A stretch of 64,000 nt of DNA from Streptomyces sp. NBC_00708 (GTDB lineage Bacteria > Actinomycetota > Actinomycetes > Streptomycetales > Streptomycetaceae): NCBI GenBank assembly GCA_036226585.1, contig CP108997.1, positions 1,178,001-1,242,000 on the forward strand, read 5' to 3'. This document shows positions 8,638 to 16,435 of the stretch, piece after piece. Below the pieces are notes generated by a model. It made no database searches. It was not told the origin of the DNA and saw nothing but the letters and a program-made list of their open reading frames with translations. Position numbers and translations under genes: made by a program. Each line of letters begins with the position of its first letter. Positions within the stretch are counted from its first letter, which is position 1.

Positions 8638-8656
8638 TTAGGTTAGGTGACCCTAA
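8638..8656 (+). promoter_or_regulatory. Iron box (DmdR/IdeR-type operator)
   Basis: The 19-bp sequence TTAGGTTAGGTGACCCTAA closely matches the actinobacterial iron box TTAGGTTAGGCTNACCTAA. It lies 58 bp upstream of the siderophore-interacting protein gene, as expected for repression by an iron-loaded DtxR-family regulator. It begins five bases after the exonuclease stop codon. Confidence 0.8.
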
Positions 8657-8713
8657 GACGATGTCGGCTTCGGCCGGCGGTCCCCAGATTTCCGGCAGCA
8701 GGGAGCAGACCTC

Positions 8714-9556
8714 GTGGCAGAACGACCGGAGCGGCGGGCACCGAAGGCTCAGGGTGCGCAGGTCCTGCGCACCGAGCAGATCACCCCGCACATGATCCGG
8801 GTGGTGCTCGGCGGTGACGGTCTCGCCGATTTCGCGCTCGCGGGTTACACCGATCACTACGTCAAGCTGTGCTTCGCGCCCGAGGGCGCGGACTACGCCC
8901 ACCCCTTCGACATGGCCCGTATCCGCGAGGAGTACCCGCGCGAACTGTGGCCCACCACCCGTACGTACACGGTGCGTTCCTGGGACGCCGCCGCGCGCGA
9001 GCTGGCCATCGACTTCGTGGTGCACGGCGACGAGGGCCTGGCCGGGCCCTGGGCGGCGCGCGCGAAGGCCGGTGACCAGGTGACGTTCATGGGCCCCGGC
9101 GGCGGTTACGCCCCCGACGCCTCGGCGGACTGGCACCTGCTGGTGGGCGACGAGAGCGCGCTGCCGGCCGTCGCCGCCGCGCTGGAGCAGATGCCGGCGG
9201 GTGCGGTGGTGCGCGCGTTCGTCGAGGTGGAGGACGCGGCGGAGCAGCAGAAGATCGCCACGCCGGACGGCGTCGAGGTCACCTGGCTGCACCGGGCGGG
9301 CCGCCCGGTCGGCGAGGCGCTGACCGAGGCCGTGAAGGGCCTGGAGTTCCCGGCCGGCGACGTCCAGGCGTTCGTCCACGGCGAGGCGGGCTTCGTGAAG
9401 GAGATCCGCCGCCACCTGCGGCTGGAGCGCGAGATCCCGGTCTCCCAGCTGTCGATCTCGGGCTACTGGCGGCTCGGCCACGACGACGAGTCCTGGCGTT
9501 CCGTCAAGCGTCAGTGGAACGAGCAGGTGGAGCGCGAGCAGGAGAGCGCCGCGTAG
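8714..9556 (+). CDS. Siderophore-interacting protein (ferric-siderophore reductase, SIP family)
   Basis: A 280-residue flavin reductase of the ViuB/YqjH type that releases iron from imported ferric siderophores in the cytoplasm. The FAD-binding half contains the motif PTTRTYTVRSWD (RxYTxR) near residue 80. The NAD(P)H-binding half contains LLVGDESALPAVAAALEQMP and ends with SGYWRLGHDDESW, a family hallmark. The GTG at 8714 has GGGAG upstream. The iron box just upstream suggests induction under iron limitation. The gene stands alone and is followed by a strong bidirectional terminator. Confidence 0.93.
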   Translation: MAERPERRAPKAQGAQVLRTEQITPHMIRVVLGGDGLADFALAGYTDHYVKLCFAPEGADYAHPFDMARIREEYPRELWPTTRTYTVRSWDAAARELAIDFVVHGDEGLAGPWAARAKAGDQVTFMGPGGGYAPDASADWHLLVGDESALPAVAAALEQMPAGAVVRAFVEVEDAAEQQKIATPDGVEVTWLHRAGRPVGEALTEAVKGLEFPAGDVQAFVHGEAGFVKEIRRHLRLEREIPVSQLSISGYWRLGHDDESWRSVKRQWNEQVEREQESAA

Positions 9557-9581
9557 GGCCTGTCCGGTACGCCCGGCTTCC

Positions 9582-9608
9582 GTGCCCCGGTCCCCCGGAC
9601 CGGGGCAC
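9582..9608. terminator. Bidirectional stem-loop terminator
   Basis: GTGCCCCGGTCC at 9582-9593, a CCC loop and the exact complement at 9597-9608 lie between two convergent genes (siderophore-interacting protein and MerR regulator). It should serve both strands. Confidence 0.75.
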
Positions 9609-9622
9609 AGCCGTGCCGGGGC

Positions 9623-10336
9623 TCAGGCCCCGGCGGCCTCCGCCTCTCCCCCGGCCGTCCCCGGCGGCCGGTCCTCGTACGCGCGCGCCGAGGCCTCCGT
9701 ATGGGCGAGCCGCCGCAGCGCGCCGAACATCGCCTCGCCGAGGACGGTGCCGACGACCACGCTCTCCACCATGTCCTCCCGGGCCACCCTGCGGCTGACG
9801 TAGTCGAGGTCGATGAGCGCGACCTGTTCGGCGACGGCCGCGTAGTCGTCGAGCAGGTCGATGAAGGCGCCGTGCCCGGCCCTGCGCAGCGCCACCAGCA
9901 CCCCGGCCAGGGACTCCCCGCCGGGGCTCGCCGGACCGGCGCGCCAGCCCATGCGCTTCAGCAGGTCCGCCACCTCTTCGCGGGCCGCGCCCAGTTCGGG
10001 CCCGGACTCGTCGCCGGACGACGGGCTGAGCCGTTTCGCGGCCACCCCCAGGACCTCGTGGACCGGCTGGGCCGGGTCCTCCATGACCCGCAGCACGTCG
10101 CCGATGGCCGCCAGCGGCAGCCCGCCGACGTCGAGCAGGGCGCGGATCAGCCGCAGTCTCCGCTCGTGCCCGTCGTCGTAACTCGCCTGGTTGGGACTCG
10201 TCAGCCGGCCGGCGGGCAGCAGTCCCTCCCGTACGTAGAACTTGATCGTGGGTACCGGCACTCCGGACCTGCGGCTCAACTCGCCTATGCGCACCGCGCG
10301 TTCGCTCCCTCTGCTTGCCAACTCGACATCCATCAT
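9623..10336 (-). CDS. MerR-family transcriptional regulator
   Basis: A 237-residue protein. Residues about 14-80 are the MerR winged helix (VRIGELSRRSGVPVPTIKFY, then VREGLLPAGRLTSPNQASYD). The dimerisation helix follows and the C-terminal part is a longer helical effector-binding region without the cysteine set of metal sensors. It is divergent from a membrane-protein gene with short inverted repeats overlapping its own start, suggesting autoregulation and control of the neighbour. The ATG at 10336 and the next codon, also ATG, are both possible starts; no clear Shine-Dalgarno is seen, so a leaderless transcript is possible. Confidence 0.88.
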   Translation of the reverse strand: MMDVELASRGSERAVRIGELSRRSGVPVPTIKFYVREGLLPAGRLTSPNQASYDDGHERRLRLIRALLDVGGLPLAAIGDVLRVMEDPAQPVHEVLGVAAKRLSPSSGDESGPELGAAREEVADLLKRMGWRAGPASPGGESLAGVLVALRRAGHGAFIDLLDDYAAVAEQVALIDLDYVSRRVAREDMVESVVVGTVLGEAMFGALRRLAHTEASARAYEDRPPGTAGGEAEAAGA

Positions 10337-10378
10337 AGATAGTCCGTCTATGGATAGCGGAGAGCACCACTATCCATA
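10334..10378. promoter_or_regulatory. Overlapping dyads at MerR/membrane-protein divergent promoter
   Basis: CATAGA at 10334-10339 pairs with TCTATG at 10347-10352 across a 7-bp spacer. TATGGATAG at 10349-10357 pairs with CTATCCATA at 10370-10378 across 12 bp. This A/T-rich block stands out in 70%-GC sequence and overlaps the MerR start codon. It is a probable MerR operator for the divergent pair. Confidence 0.55.
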
Positions 10379-10382
10379 ATCC

Positions 10383-10415
10383 GATCGAGTCCTGATCACG
10401 TCCTGATCGAGTCCT
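10383..10415 (+). repeat. Three tandem 11-bp repeats upstream of membrane-protein gene
   Basis: GATCGAGTCCT, GATCACGTCCT and GATCGAGTCCT are directly adjacent at 10383-10393, 10394-10404 and 10405-10415. The middle copy differs at two bases. They end 11 bp before the ATG of the downstream gene, spanning promoter or leader sequence. The 11-bp period is close to one helical turn. Confidence 0.8.
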
Positions 10416-10426
10416 AGGGGGACCTC

Positions 10427-11413
10427 ATGTCTCAATGGCGTACCTGGCACCGTCCGTTAGTCCTCTTCGCCGCGGCCATGGCCGTGATGACCGTCGTCTC
10501 CGGGGTGGGGCTGCTCGCCGACGACCGGGTCCTGGCGGGCGCGGCGATCTGGGCCAAGCCTTTCAAGTTCGCGGTGTCCTTCGTCGTGTACGCGCTCTCG
10601 CTCGCCTGGATGCTGACGCTGGTCACCCGGGGCCGGCGCACCGGCTGGTGGGCCGGGACCGTCGTCACCCTCGCGAGCCTGGGCGAGATGGTGATCATCA
10701 CCGGGCAGGTGATCCGGGGGAAGCGGAGCCACTTCAACGTCGCCACACCGTTCGACGCCCTGCTGTTCCAGGTCATGGCGGTCACCGTCGTCGTCCTGTG
10801 GGCGGGCACGCTGGTCATCGCCGTCCTGCTGCTGCGCGCCAGGATCGCCGACCGCGCCTCGGCCCTGGCCATCCGCGCGGGCGTCCTGCTGGCCCTCGCC
10901 GGGGCGGGCCTCGGCTTCCTGATGACCCGGCCGACCCCGGAGCAGCGGGCGGCGGACCGGCGGGGCACGGCCGATGTGATCGGCGCGCATGCGGTCGGTG
11001 TGCCGGACGGGGGCCCTTCGATGCCGCTCACCGGCTGGTCGACGACCGGGGGCGACCTGCGCGTCCCGCACTTCGTGGGCATGCACGCGCTCCAGATCCT
11101 GCCGCTGTTCCTGCTCGCCCTCATCGCGCTGGCGCCGCGCGTGCCCCGGCTGCGGGACGCGCGGGTACGGCTGCGCCTGGTGCGGGTCGCCTCCGGCGCG
11201 TACGCGGGGCTCGTCGCGCTCGTGCTGTGGCAGGCGCTGCGCGGTCAGCCGCTGGTCCGCCCGGACGGCGCGACCCTCGCCGCCGCCGCGCTCGTCGTGG
11301 CGGCCACCGCCGCGGGTGCGTACGCGGCGCTGCGCCCGGCCCGGACGTCCGGGCCCCGGTCCGGGAGCGGACTGCCGGACCGGGTGGCCGAAGCGGTGCC
11401 GTCGGGCCGGTGA
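10427..11413 (+). CDS. Integral membrane protein of unknown function
   Basis: A 328-residue protein with about seven or eight hydrophobic helices and an acidic/basic C-terminal tail. It begins MSQWRTWHRPLVLFAAAMAV. A conserved-looking loop KPFKFAVSFVVYALSLAWML follows helix 1, and a polar extracytoplasmic or cytoplasmic segment (TPEQRAADRRGTADVIGAHA) separates helices four and five. No transport or enzyme motif was recognised. AGGGGGACC precedes the ATG. It is divergent from the MerR regulator and preceded by three 11-bp direct repeats, so expression is probably inducible. Function cannot be assigned. Confidence 0.8.
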   Translation: MSQWRTWHRPLVLFAAAMAVMTVVSGVGLLADDRVLAGAAIWAKPFKFAVSFVVYALSLAWMLTLVTRGRRTGWWAGTVVTLASLGEMVIITGQVIRGKRSHFNVATPFDALLFQVMAVTVVVLWAGTLVIAVLLLRARIADRASALAIRAGVLLALAGAGLGFLMTRPTPEQRAADRRGTADVIGAHAVGVPDGGPSMPLTGWSTTGGDLRVPHFVGMHALQILPLFLLALIALAPRVPRLRDARVRLRLVRVASGAYAGLVALVLWQALRGQPLVRPDGATLAAAALVVAATAAGAYAALRPARTSGPRSGSGLPDRVAEAVPSGR

Positions 11414-11572
11414 ACCGGCCGCCCGCCGGGCGGACTTCCGGTACCGGCCGCCCCGTCGGACCGATTTCCGGTACGAGCGGAACGTGCGGGCCGACAGCGC
11501 GACCGCCACCTCGACGCGCCCGGCACCATCACCGTCCGGCCGGGAAGTCGTGGAAGGATCTCCGCTTTCCGG

Positions 11573-11601
11573 CCAATCCGCACCGGCGACGGCTCCGAAT
11601 C
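11573..11601 (+). promoter_or_regulatory. Putative SigK promoter of sigK
   Basis: CCAATCC at 11573-11579 and CCGAATC at 11595-11601 are separated by 15 bp. The same pair with identical spacing occurs at 18559-18587 (+) and, with ACGAATC, at 18525-18497 (-). This matches the remembered mycobacterial SigK promoter style (CCATCC ... CCGAAT). The start codon lies 38 bp downstream with CGAAGGGACC as ribosome-binding site. This would give sigK autoregulation. Confidence 0.75.
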
Positions 11602-11638
11602 ACTCCCGGAGAACGTCGGCCACCGAAGGGACCCCCGC

Positions 11639-12223
11639 GTGAAAGAAGCCGTGTACATCAGCGGAACGGCCTCGGCGGGGCCCGATCTCCAGGAGCTGAT
11701 GGGAAGGGTCGCCCGGGGCGACCAGGACGCCTTCGCCCAGGTCTACGACGCGGTGAGCGGGCCGGTGCTCGGGCTCGTACGCGGAGTGCTGCGCGATCCC
11801 GCCCAGTCGGAGGAGGTCGCCCAGGAGGTCCTGGTGGAGGTGTGGCGCACCGCGTCCCGCTTCCAGGCGGCCCGGGGCAGTGCCATGAACTGGGTGCTGA
11901 CCCTGGCCCACCGCCGCGCCGTCGACCGGGTCCGCTCCGCGCAGGCGTCGGCAGCCCGCGAGCACAAGGCCGCCCTGCTCGACCGCACGCCCGCCTTCGA
12001 CGAGGTCACCGAGCAGGTCGAGACCCGCCTGGAGCGCGAGCAGGTGCGCCGCTGCATGCGGACCCTCTCCGAGCTCCAGCGCGAGTCCGTCACCCTCGCG
12101 TACTACCGGGGGCTGACCTATCGCGAGGTGGCGGAACTGCTCGCGGTGCCGCTCGGCACGATCAAGACTCGACTGCGCGACGGGCTGATCCGGATGCGCG
12201 ACTGCCTGGGGGTGAGCTCATGA
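11639..12223 (+). CDS. sigK: ECF RNA polymerase sigma factor SigK
   Basis: A 194-residue ECF sigma factor. Region 2 spans about residues 25-95 (DQDAFAQVYDAVSGPVLGLV, ... SEEVAQEVLVEVWRTASRF, ... AMNWVLTLAHRRAVDRVRS). Region 4 spans about 130-190 (LSELQRESVTLAYYRGLTYR, then EVAELLAVPLGTIKTRLRDG). The pattern and gene context match the SigK/ECF19 group: the next gene, overlapping by ATGA, encodes an RskA-like anti-sigma factor, and the lipid-modifying genes that accompany Mycobacterium tuberculosis sigK follow on. It starts at GTG 11639 and carries its own predicted SigK-type promoter. Confidence 0.92.
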   Translation: MKEAVYISGTASAGPDLQELMGRVARGDQDAFAQVYDAVSGPVLGLVRGVLRDPAQSEEVAQEVLVEVWRTASRFQAARGSAMNWVLTLAHRRAVDRVRSAQASAAREHKAALLDRTPAFDEVTEQVETRLEREQVRRCMRTLSELQRESVTLAYYRGLTYREVAELLAVPLGTIKTRLRDGLIRMRDCLGVSS

Positions 12224-12981
12224 CCGACGCCGGACTGCACACACTGACGGGCGCCTACGCCCTGCACGCGCTGCCGGACACGGAGCGCCGCGACTTCGAA
12301 CGGCACCTCGGCGACTGCGAGGCCTGCTCGGTCGAGGTGCGCGAGCTCTCCGAGACCGCGACCCGGCTCGGCCTCGCCGCCGCCGCACCGGCCCCCCGGG
12401 AGCTGCGGGAGCGGGTGCTGCGGGAGATCACGGCCGTACGCCAGGAGCCGCCCGCCGTCTCCCGTCGCGAGCGCGCGCCGGACCGGCGTGCCGGGGCCGC
12501 CCGGTGGTCGCGGTTCGCGCTCGCCGCGTGCCTGGCCGCGGCCGTGGGCTTCGGCGGGATCGCGGTGTGGCAGCACCAGGAGGCGCGGGACGCCCGGCAG
12601 CGGGCGGACGCCACCCGGCGCCAGGCCGATCAGGTGGCCCGGGTGCTGGCCGCCCCCGATGCCAAGACCTCGTCCGGCACGCTGGAGGACGGGGCGCAGG
12701 GGACGGTGGTGGTCTCCCGGAGCGAGGACCGGGCGGTGTTCCTGGCCACCGGGCTGGCCGAGGCGCCCGGCGGCAAGGTCTACCAGCTGTGGTTCGACGA
12801 CGGCGGCACGATGCGCTCGGCGGGCCTGATGCGCGCGTCGGGCCCTTCCTCGACCACGTACACGGCCCTCCTCGACGGGCCGGTGGACGGGGCGACGGGC
12901 ATGGGCATCACGGTCGAACCCGCGGGCGGCTCGGCGCGGCCGACCTCCGATCCGCTGGCGCTGATGAAGCTGCCGGCGTGA
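12220..12981 (+). CDS. rskA: Anti-sigma-K factor RskA (zinc-type, single-pass)
   Basis: A 253-residue membrane anti-sigma factor. The cytoplasmic N-terminus has the ZAS-like pattern H29-GD-C33-EA-C36 within HLGDCEACSVEV. One transmembrane helix spans about 99-117 (FALAACLAAAVGFGGIAVW). The extracytoplasmic domain (about 120-253) is the RskA fold, ending in GMGITVEPAGGSARPTSDPL. Signalling would require regulated proteolysis of RskA to free SigK. Its ATG overlaps the sigK stop codon (ATGA), so the two are translationally coupled and made in balance. Confidence 0.92.
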   Translation: MTDAGLHTLTGAYALHALPDTERRDFERHLGDCEACSVEVRELSETATRLGLAAAAPAPRELRERVLREITAVRQEPPAVSRRERAPDRRAGAARWSRFALAACLAAAVGFGGIAVWQHQEARDARQRADATRRQADQVARVLAAPDAKTSSGTLEDGAQGTVVVSRSEDRAVFLATGLAEAPGGKVYQLWFDDGGTMRSAGLMRASGPSSTTYTALLDGPVDGATGMGITVEPAGGSARPTSDPLALMKLPA

Positions 12982-12984
12982 GGC

Positions 12985-13014
12985 GTGTGCCCGGGAGTGG
13001 TCCCCCGGGCACAC
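12985..13014. terminator. Stem-loop between rskA and DUF1295 gene
   Basis: GTGTGCCCGGG at 12985-12995 pairs perfectly with CCCGGGCACAC at 13004-13014. It sits between the convergent 3' ends of rskA and the DUF1295 gene, so it can terminate both transcripts. Confidence 0.7.
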
Positions 13015-13017
13015 GGC

Positions 13018-13821
13018 TCAGCCCCGGCGCGGCGGGCGCGGGAAGAAGCCGCTGGTCCGCGCGGCGTACGCGGCGAAGCCGGGGCGGTCGGCCATGTGCC
13101 GTTCCAGGAGCGCCTTGCCGCTGCCGCCGATGAGCAGATACGTCATCAGGGCGGGTGCGACCAGGGTGGCCGCGGCGGCGGCCGGGGCCTGGCAGACGAT
13201 GAGGAACAGGCCCCACCAGACGCAGAAGTCCCCGAAGTAGTTGGGGTGCCGGGTCCAGGACCACAGCCCCCGGTCCATGAGCTTGCCCCGGTTGCCGGGA
13301 TCGGCCTTGAACCGGGCCAGCTGGTGGTCGCCGACGGCCTCGAAGAACATCCCGGCCGCCCAGAGCGCGGCCCCGGTCCAGGCGAGGGCGTTCACCGGCC
13401 CGGTGAGGTATCCCGCCGCCTGCACGGGGAGCGAGATCAGCCAGACCAGGGCGCCCTGGAGCAGATAGACCTTCCGCAGGGCGTACAGATTCGGGTTGCC
13501 GGGCGCCTTCGCGAGCATCTTCTCGTAGCGCGGGTCCTCGCCGTGGCCCCTGCCGCGCCGGGCGATGTGCCAGGCAAGGCGCAGCCCCCAGAGCGCGGTG
13601 AGCACCGTGACGAGGAGGCGGCGCGTGGCGTCCCCCTCCCCCGCCGACAGTCCGTACGAGACGAGGGCGACGGCGGCGAAGCCCAGCCCCCAGGCGACGT
13701 CCACACCCCGGTGCATCCCCCGGCGCACCCCGGCCGCGAACGCGACGAGCAGCACGAGCAGGGCGGCGCCCGCGCAGGGCGCGAGGCCCCGCGCGAACGC
13801 CTCCCAGGCGAAGCCGCTCAT
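13018..13821 (-). CDS. DUF1295 membrane protein (steroid 5-alpha-reductase-like)
   Basis: A 267-residue membrane protein with about six or seven helices. The C-terminal hallmark GLWSWTRHPNYFGDFCVWWG is the DUF1295/ICMT-like signature for NAD(P)H-dependent reductases and isoprenyl methyltransferases. LARFKADPGNRGKLMDRGLW precedes it. In M. tuberculosis the corresponding gene (Rv0446c) also sits beside sigK and ufaA1. A role in reducing or modifying an unsaturated lipid made by its neighbours is an inference. It is last in a five-gene operon and its ATG overlaps the stop of the upstream methyltransferase gene. Confidence 0.88.
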   Translation of the reverse strand: MSGFAWEAFARGLAPCAGAALLVLLVAFAAGVRRGMHRGVDVAWGLGFAAVALVSYGLSAGEGDATRRLLVTVLTALWGLRLAWHIARRGRGHGEDPRYEKMLAKAPGNPNLYALRKVYLLQGALVWLISLPVQAAGYLTGPVNALAWTGAALWAAGMFFEAVGDHQLARFKADPGNRGKLMDRGLWSWTRHPNYFGDFCVWWGLFLIVCQAPAAAAATLVAPALMTYLLIGGSGKALLERHMADRPGFAAYAARTSGFFPRPPRRG

Positions 13822-15155
13822 GACGCGTCCCCGGCCGGGCCCGTGCGGAGTGCGTCGCGGGTGGCCGGCATCCCCGACTCCCCGTCACCACCGGGCCGTA
13901 CGGCGAGGATCTGGTCCACGCCCATCCGCCGCTCCGTGAAGGCGAGGGCGCCACCGGCCAGATACAGCCGCCACACCCGTACGGTCTCCTCGCCGGCCAG
14001 GTCCGTGAACCGCGCCTCGTTCTCCTCCAGGGTCCGGCGCCAGGCGTCGACGGTCCGGACGTAGTGCTCGCGCAGCCCGTGGACGTCACGCACCTCAAGA
14101 CCGGCGCCCTCCAGCAGCGCGACGGTCTCCCCGAGCGGGCGCATGTGCATGTCGGGCGCGATGTACGCCTCGATGAACGCGCCGCCGCCCGGCGCGTCCC
14201 GCCCGCGCGACATCTGCTGGACGAGCACCCGGCCGCGCGGGCGGACCATGCCGTGCAGGGTTGCCGCGAAGGCCGGGTACTGGGCGTCCCCGACGTGCTC
14301 GCCCATCTCGATGGTGGACACCGCGTCGTAGCCGCCCTCGTGTTCCGGGGCCGCCGCGATGTCGCGGTAGTCGCAGCAGCGCACCTCGACCAGGTCCTCC
14401 AGACCGCGTTCGGTCACCTGCCGGCGCACGTACGCCGCCTGTTCGGCGGCGAGGGTGACCGCCGTGACCCGGACGCCGTGCCGCTGGGCCGCGTACAGCG
14501 TCAGCGAACCCCAGCCGCAGCCGATGTCCAGCAGTCGTGCGCCGGGGCGCAGCCCCAGCTTTCCGCAGATCAGCTCCAGCTTGTCGCGCTGCGCGTCGGC
14601 GGACCCGTAGGCCGGGTCGTCGCTGGTCCAGTAGCCGCACGAGTACGCCATCGTCTCGTCGAGGAGGAGGGCGTAGAAGGCGTTGGAGAGGTCGTAGTGG
14701 TGGCTGATCGCCGCCCGGTCGCGGGCCTTGCTGTGCAGGGCGCCGTCGAGCCCGGTGGCGCGCGCGGCGGGCACGGGCGGCCGGGGCCCGGCCGCGCCGA
14801 GGCGCACGGCGGTGGCGGCGGCGCGCAGCCGGTCGGCGAGGCGGGGGCGCGGTGCGGCGAGTCCGCCCTCGCGCACGGCGCGGTGCACCGCCCGCAGACC
14901 CTCGGCGAGGTCGCCCTCGATGTCGATGTCCCCGGTGATGTAGGCCTCCGCGAGGCCCAGTTCGCCCGGTTCCCACAGGAGGCGGCGCAGGGCGCGGCGG
15001 GCCCGGACGTGGATCAGGGGGCCGTCTGGGGCGCCGGTCTCGCTGCCGTCCCACATGCGCACCCGGACCGGGAGCGGGCCGCCGAGGAACTGCTCGACGA
15101 GGGGTTCGATGCGCTGGGCGGCCCCGTGGGCGGGGCGCTTGTCGGTGAGTGTCAT
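13818..15155 (-). CDS. Cyclopropane-fatty-acid-synthase-family methyltransferase
   Basis: A 445-residue SAM-dependent lipid methyltransferase of the CFA synthase family. The family N-domain occupies about residues 1-140. SISHHYDLSNAFY-type sequence (here AISHHYDLSNAFYALLLDET) opens the catalytic domain, and the SAM motif is LLDIGCGWGSLTLYA. The active-site glutamate region is IEMGEHVG, as in E. coli Cfa. The histidine that E. coli Cfa has in its HTIG motif is replaced (LVQQMSRG), so classical cyclopropanation is uncertain. Start ATG at 15155 overlaps the upstream stop (ATGA). It is a paralogue of the next gene upstream. Confidence 0.88.
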   Translation of the reverse strand: MTLTDKRPAHGAAQRIEPLVEQFLGGPLPVRVRMWDGSETGAPDGPLIHVRARRALRRLLWEPGELGLAEAYITGDIDIEGDLAEGLRAVHRAVREGGLAAPRPRLADRLRAAATAVRLGAAGPRPPVPAARATGLDGALHSKARDRAAISHHYDLSNAFYALLLDETMAYSCGYWTSDDPAYGSADAQRDKLELICGKLGLRPGARLLDIGCGWGSLTLYAAQRHGVRVTAVTLAAEQAAYVRRQVTERGLEDLVEVRCCDYRDIAAAPEHEGGYDAVSTIEMGEHVGDAQYPAFAATLHGMVRPRGRVLVQQMSRGRDAPGGGAFIEAYIAPDMHMRPLGETVALLEGAGLEVRDVHGLREHYVRTVDAWRRTLEENEARFTDLAGEETVRVWRLYLAGGALAFTERRMGVDQILAVRPGGDGESGMPATRDALRTGPAGDAS

Positions 15156-16435
15156 GCCGTTTCCTGTTCCTGACGGGTCAGCAGCAGTTGCCGCACATCG
15201 AGGTAGCCGGAGCGGAAGCCCGCTTCGGAGTAGGCGAGGTAGAAGGTCCACATACGGCGGAAGGTGGCGTCGAAGCCGAGCGCGTCGACCTGCTCCGCTC
15301 CGGCGGTGAACCGCTCGCGCCACAGCCTGAGCGTCTCGGCGTAGTGCGTACCGAAGCCGTCGGAGCGCTCGACGCGCAGCGCGGTGTGGGCGGTGGTGAC
15401 CCGGTCGATGGCCTCGGTGGACGGGAGCTGGCCGCCCGGGAAGATGTACTTGTGGATCCAGGTGAAGGTGTCCCGGCCCGCCCGCATGCGGTCGTCGGGC
15501 ATGGTGATGGCCTGGAGGGCGATCCGGCCGCCGGGGGCGAGCAGCCGGTCCAGGGTGCGGAAGTAGGCGGGCCAGAACTCCGCGCCGACCGCCTCGATCA
15601 TCTCGACGCTGACGATGGCGTCGTACGTCCCGTCGATCTCCCGGTAGTCGCACAGCCGGACGTCCACCCGCTCCGCGTGGCCGGCCGCGGCGATCCGCCG
15701 CAGGGCCAGGTCGCGCTGTTCCCGGGAGAGGGTGACGGAGACGACGTGGGCGCCGCGCGCGGCGGCGCGGATCGCGAGTTCGCCCCAGCCGGTGCCGATC
15801 TCCAGGAGCCGGGTTCCGGGACCGACGGCGGCGAGGTCCAGCAGCCGGTCGATCTTGCGGTGCTGGGCGGCGGGGAGCAGGGCCGGTTCGGCGGGGAAGC
15901 CGCGGAAGAGGGCCGAGGAGTAGCTGAGCGTCTCGTCGAGGAAGAGCGCGAACAGCTCGTTGGACAGGTCGTAGTGGTGGCTGATGTTGGTCCGGGCCCC
16001 TTCGCGGGTGCCCGTCTGGGCCTCGGGGCGGCGGCGTGCCCACAGTCCGCGCAGCCGTTGCAGGGGCTCGGGGATCAGGGTGGCGACCTGGCCCGCCAGG
16101 ACGGTCAGCACGCCGACGGGGTCCGGTGCGTCCCACTCGCGTGCCATGTAGGACTCGCCGAAGCCGATGAGGCCGCTCGCGCCGATCCTGCGGAAGAAGG
16201 CGTCGGGGTCGCGGACGTCCATCAGCGGCCCGCCGAGCCCGATGTCCTCCCGCCCGCCGAGGCGCACACGCAGTGGCAGCCGGGCCAGGGCGCGGCGCAC
16301 GACCCGCTCGGCGACGGCCGTCCGCAGCCGGGAGGCGCGCGGCAGGGACACGATGTCCGGCCAGCGCGCCGGGTCGGTGCCCACGACGGCGGCGGGGGCG
16401 GGCACGGACGGGGTACGGAACGTGGAGGCGCTCAT
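15152..16435 (-). CDS. UfaA1-like CFA-synthase-family methyltransferase
   Basis: A 427-residue methyltransferase resembling mycobacterial UfaA1 (Rv0447c). Motifs are NISHHYDLSNELFALFLDET, the SAM site LLEIGTGWGELAIRA, the acidic motif VEMIEAVG and TWIHKYIFPGGQLPS. The E. coli Cfa bicarbonate-binding histidine is replaced within LQAITM, as remembered for UfaA1. UfaA1 has been linked to methyl-branched (tuberculostearic-type) fatty acid formation, with a partner reductase removing the methylene double bond. Here the adjacent FAD oxidoreductase could be that partner, which is inference. It overlaps both neighbours by ATGA. Confidence 0.88.
   Translation of the reverse strand: MSASTFRTPSVPAPAAVVGTDPARWPDIVSLPRASRLRTAVAERVVRRALARLPLRVRLGGREDIGLGGPLMDVRDPDAFFRRIGASGLIGFGESYMAREWDAPDPVGVLTVLAGQVATLIPEPLQRLRGLWARRRPEAQTGTREGARTNISHHYDLSNELFALFLDETLSYSSALFRGFPAEPALLPAAQHRKIDRLLDLAAVGPGTRLLEIGTGWGELAIRAAARGAHVVSVTLSREQRDLALRRIAAAGHAERVDVRLCDYREIDGTYDAIVSVEMIEAVGAEFWPAYFRTLDRLLAPGGRIALQAITMPDDRMRAGRDTFTWIHKYIFPGGQLPSTEAIDRVTTAHTALRVERSDGFGTHYAETLRLWRERFTAGAEQVDALGFDATFRRMWTFYLAYSEAGFRSGYLDVRQLLLTRQEQETA

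Noticed and set aside
10435..12219. Extension of the rskA frame upstream through sigK and the membrane-protein gene
   Set aside because: Translation is a shadow of those genes. RskA begins at the ATG overlapping the sigK stop.
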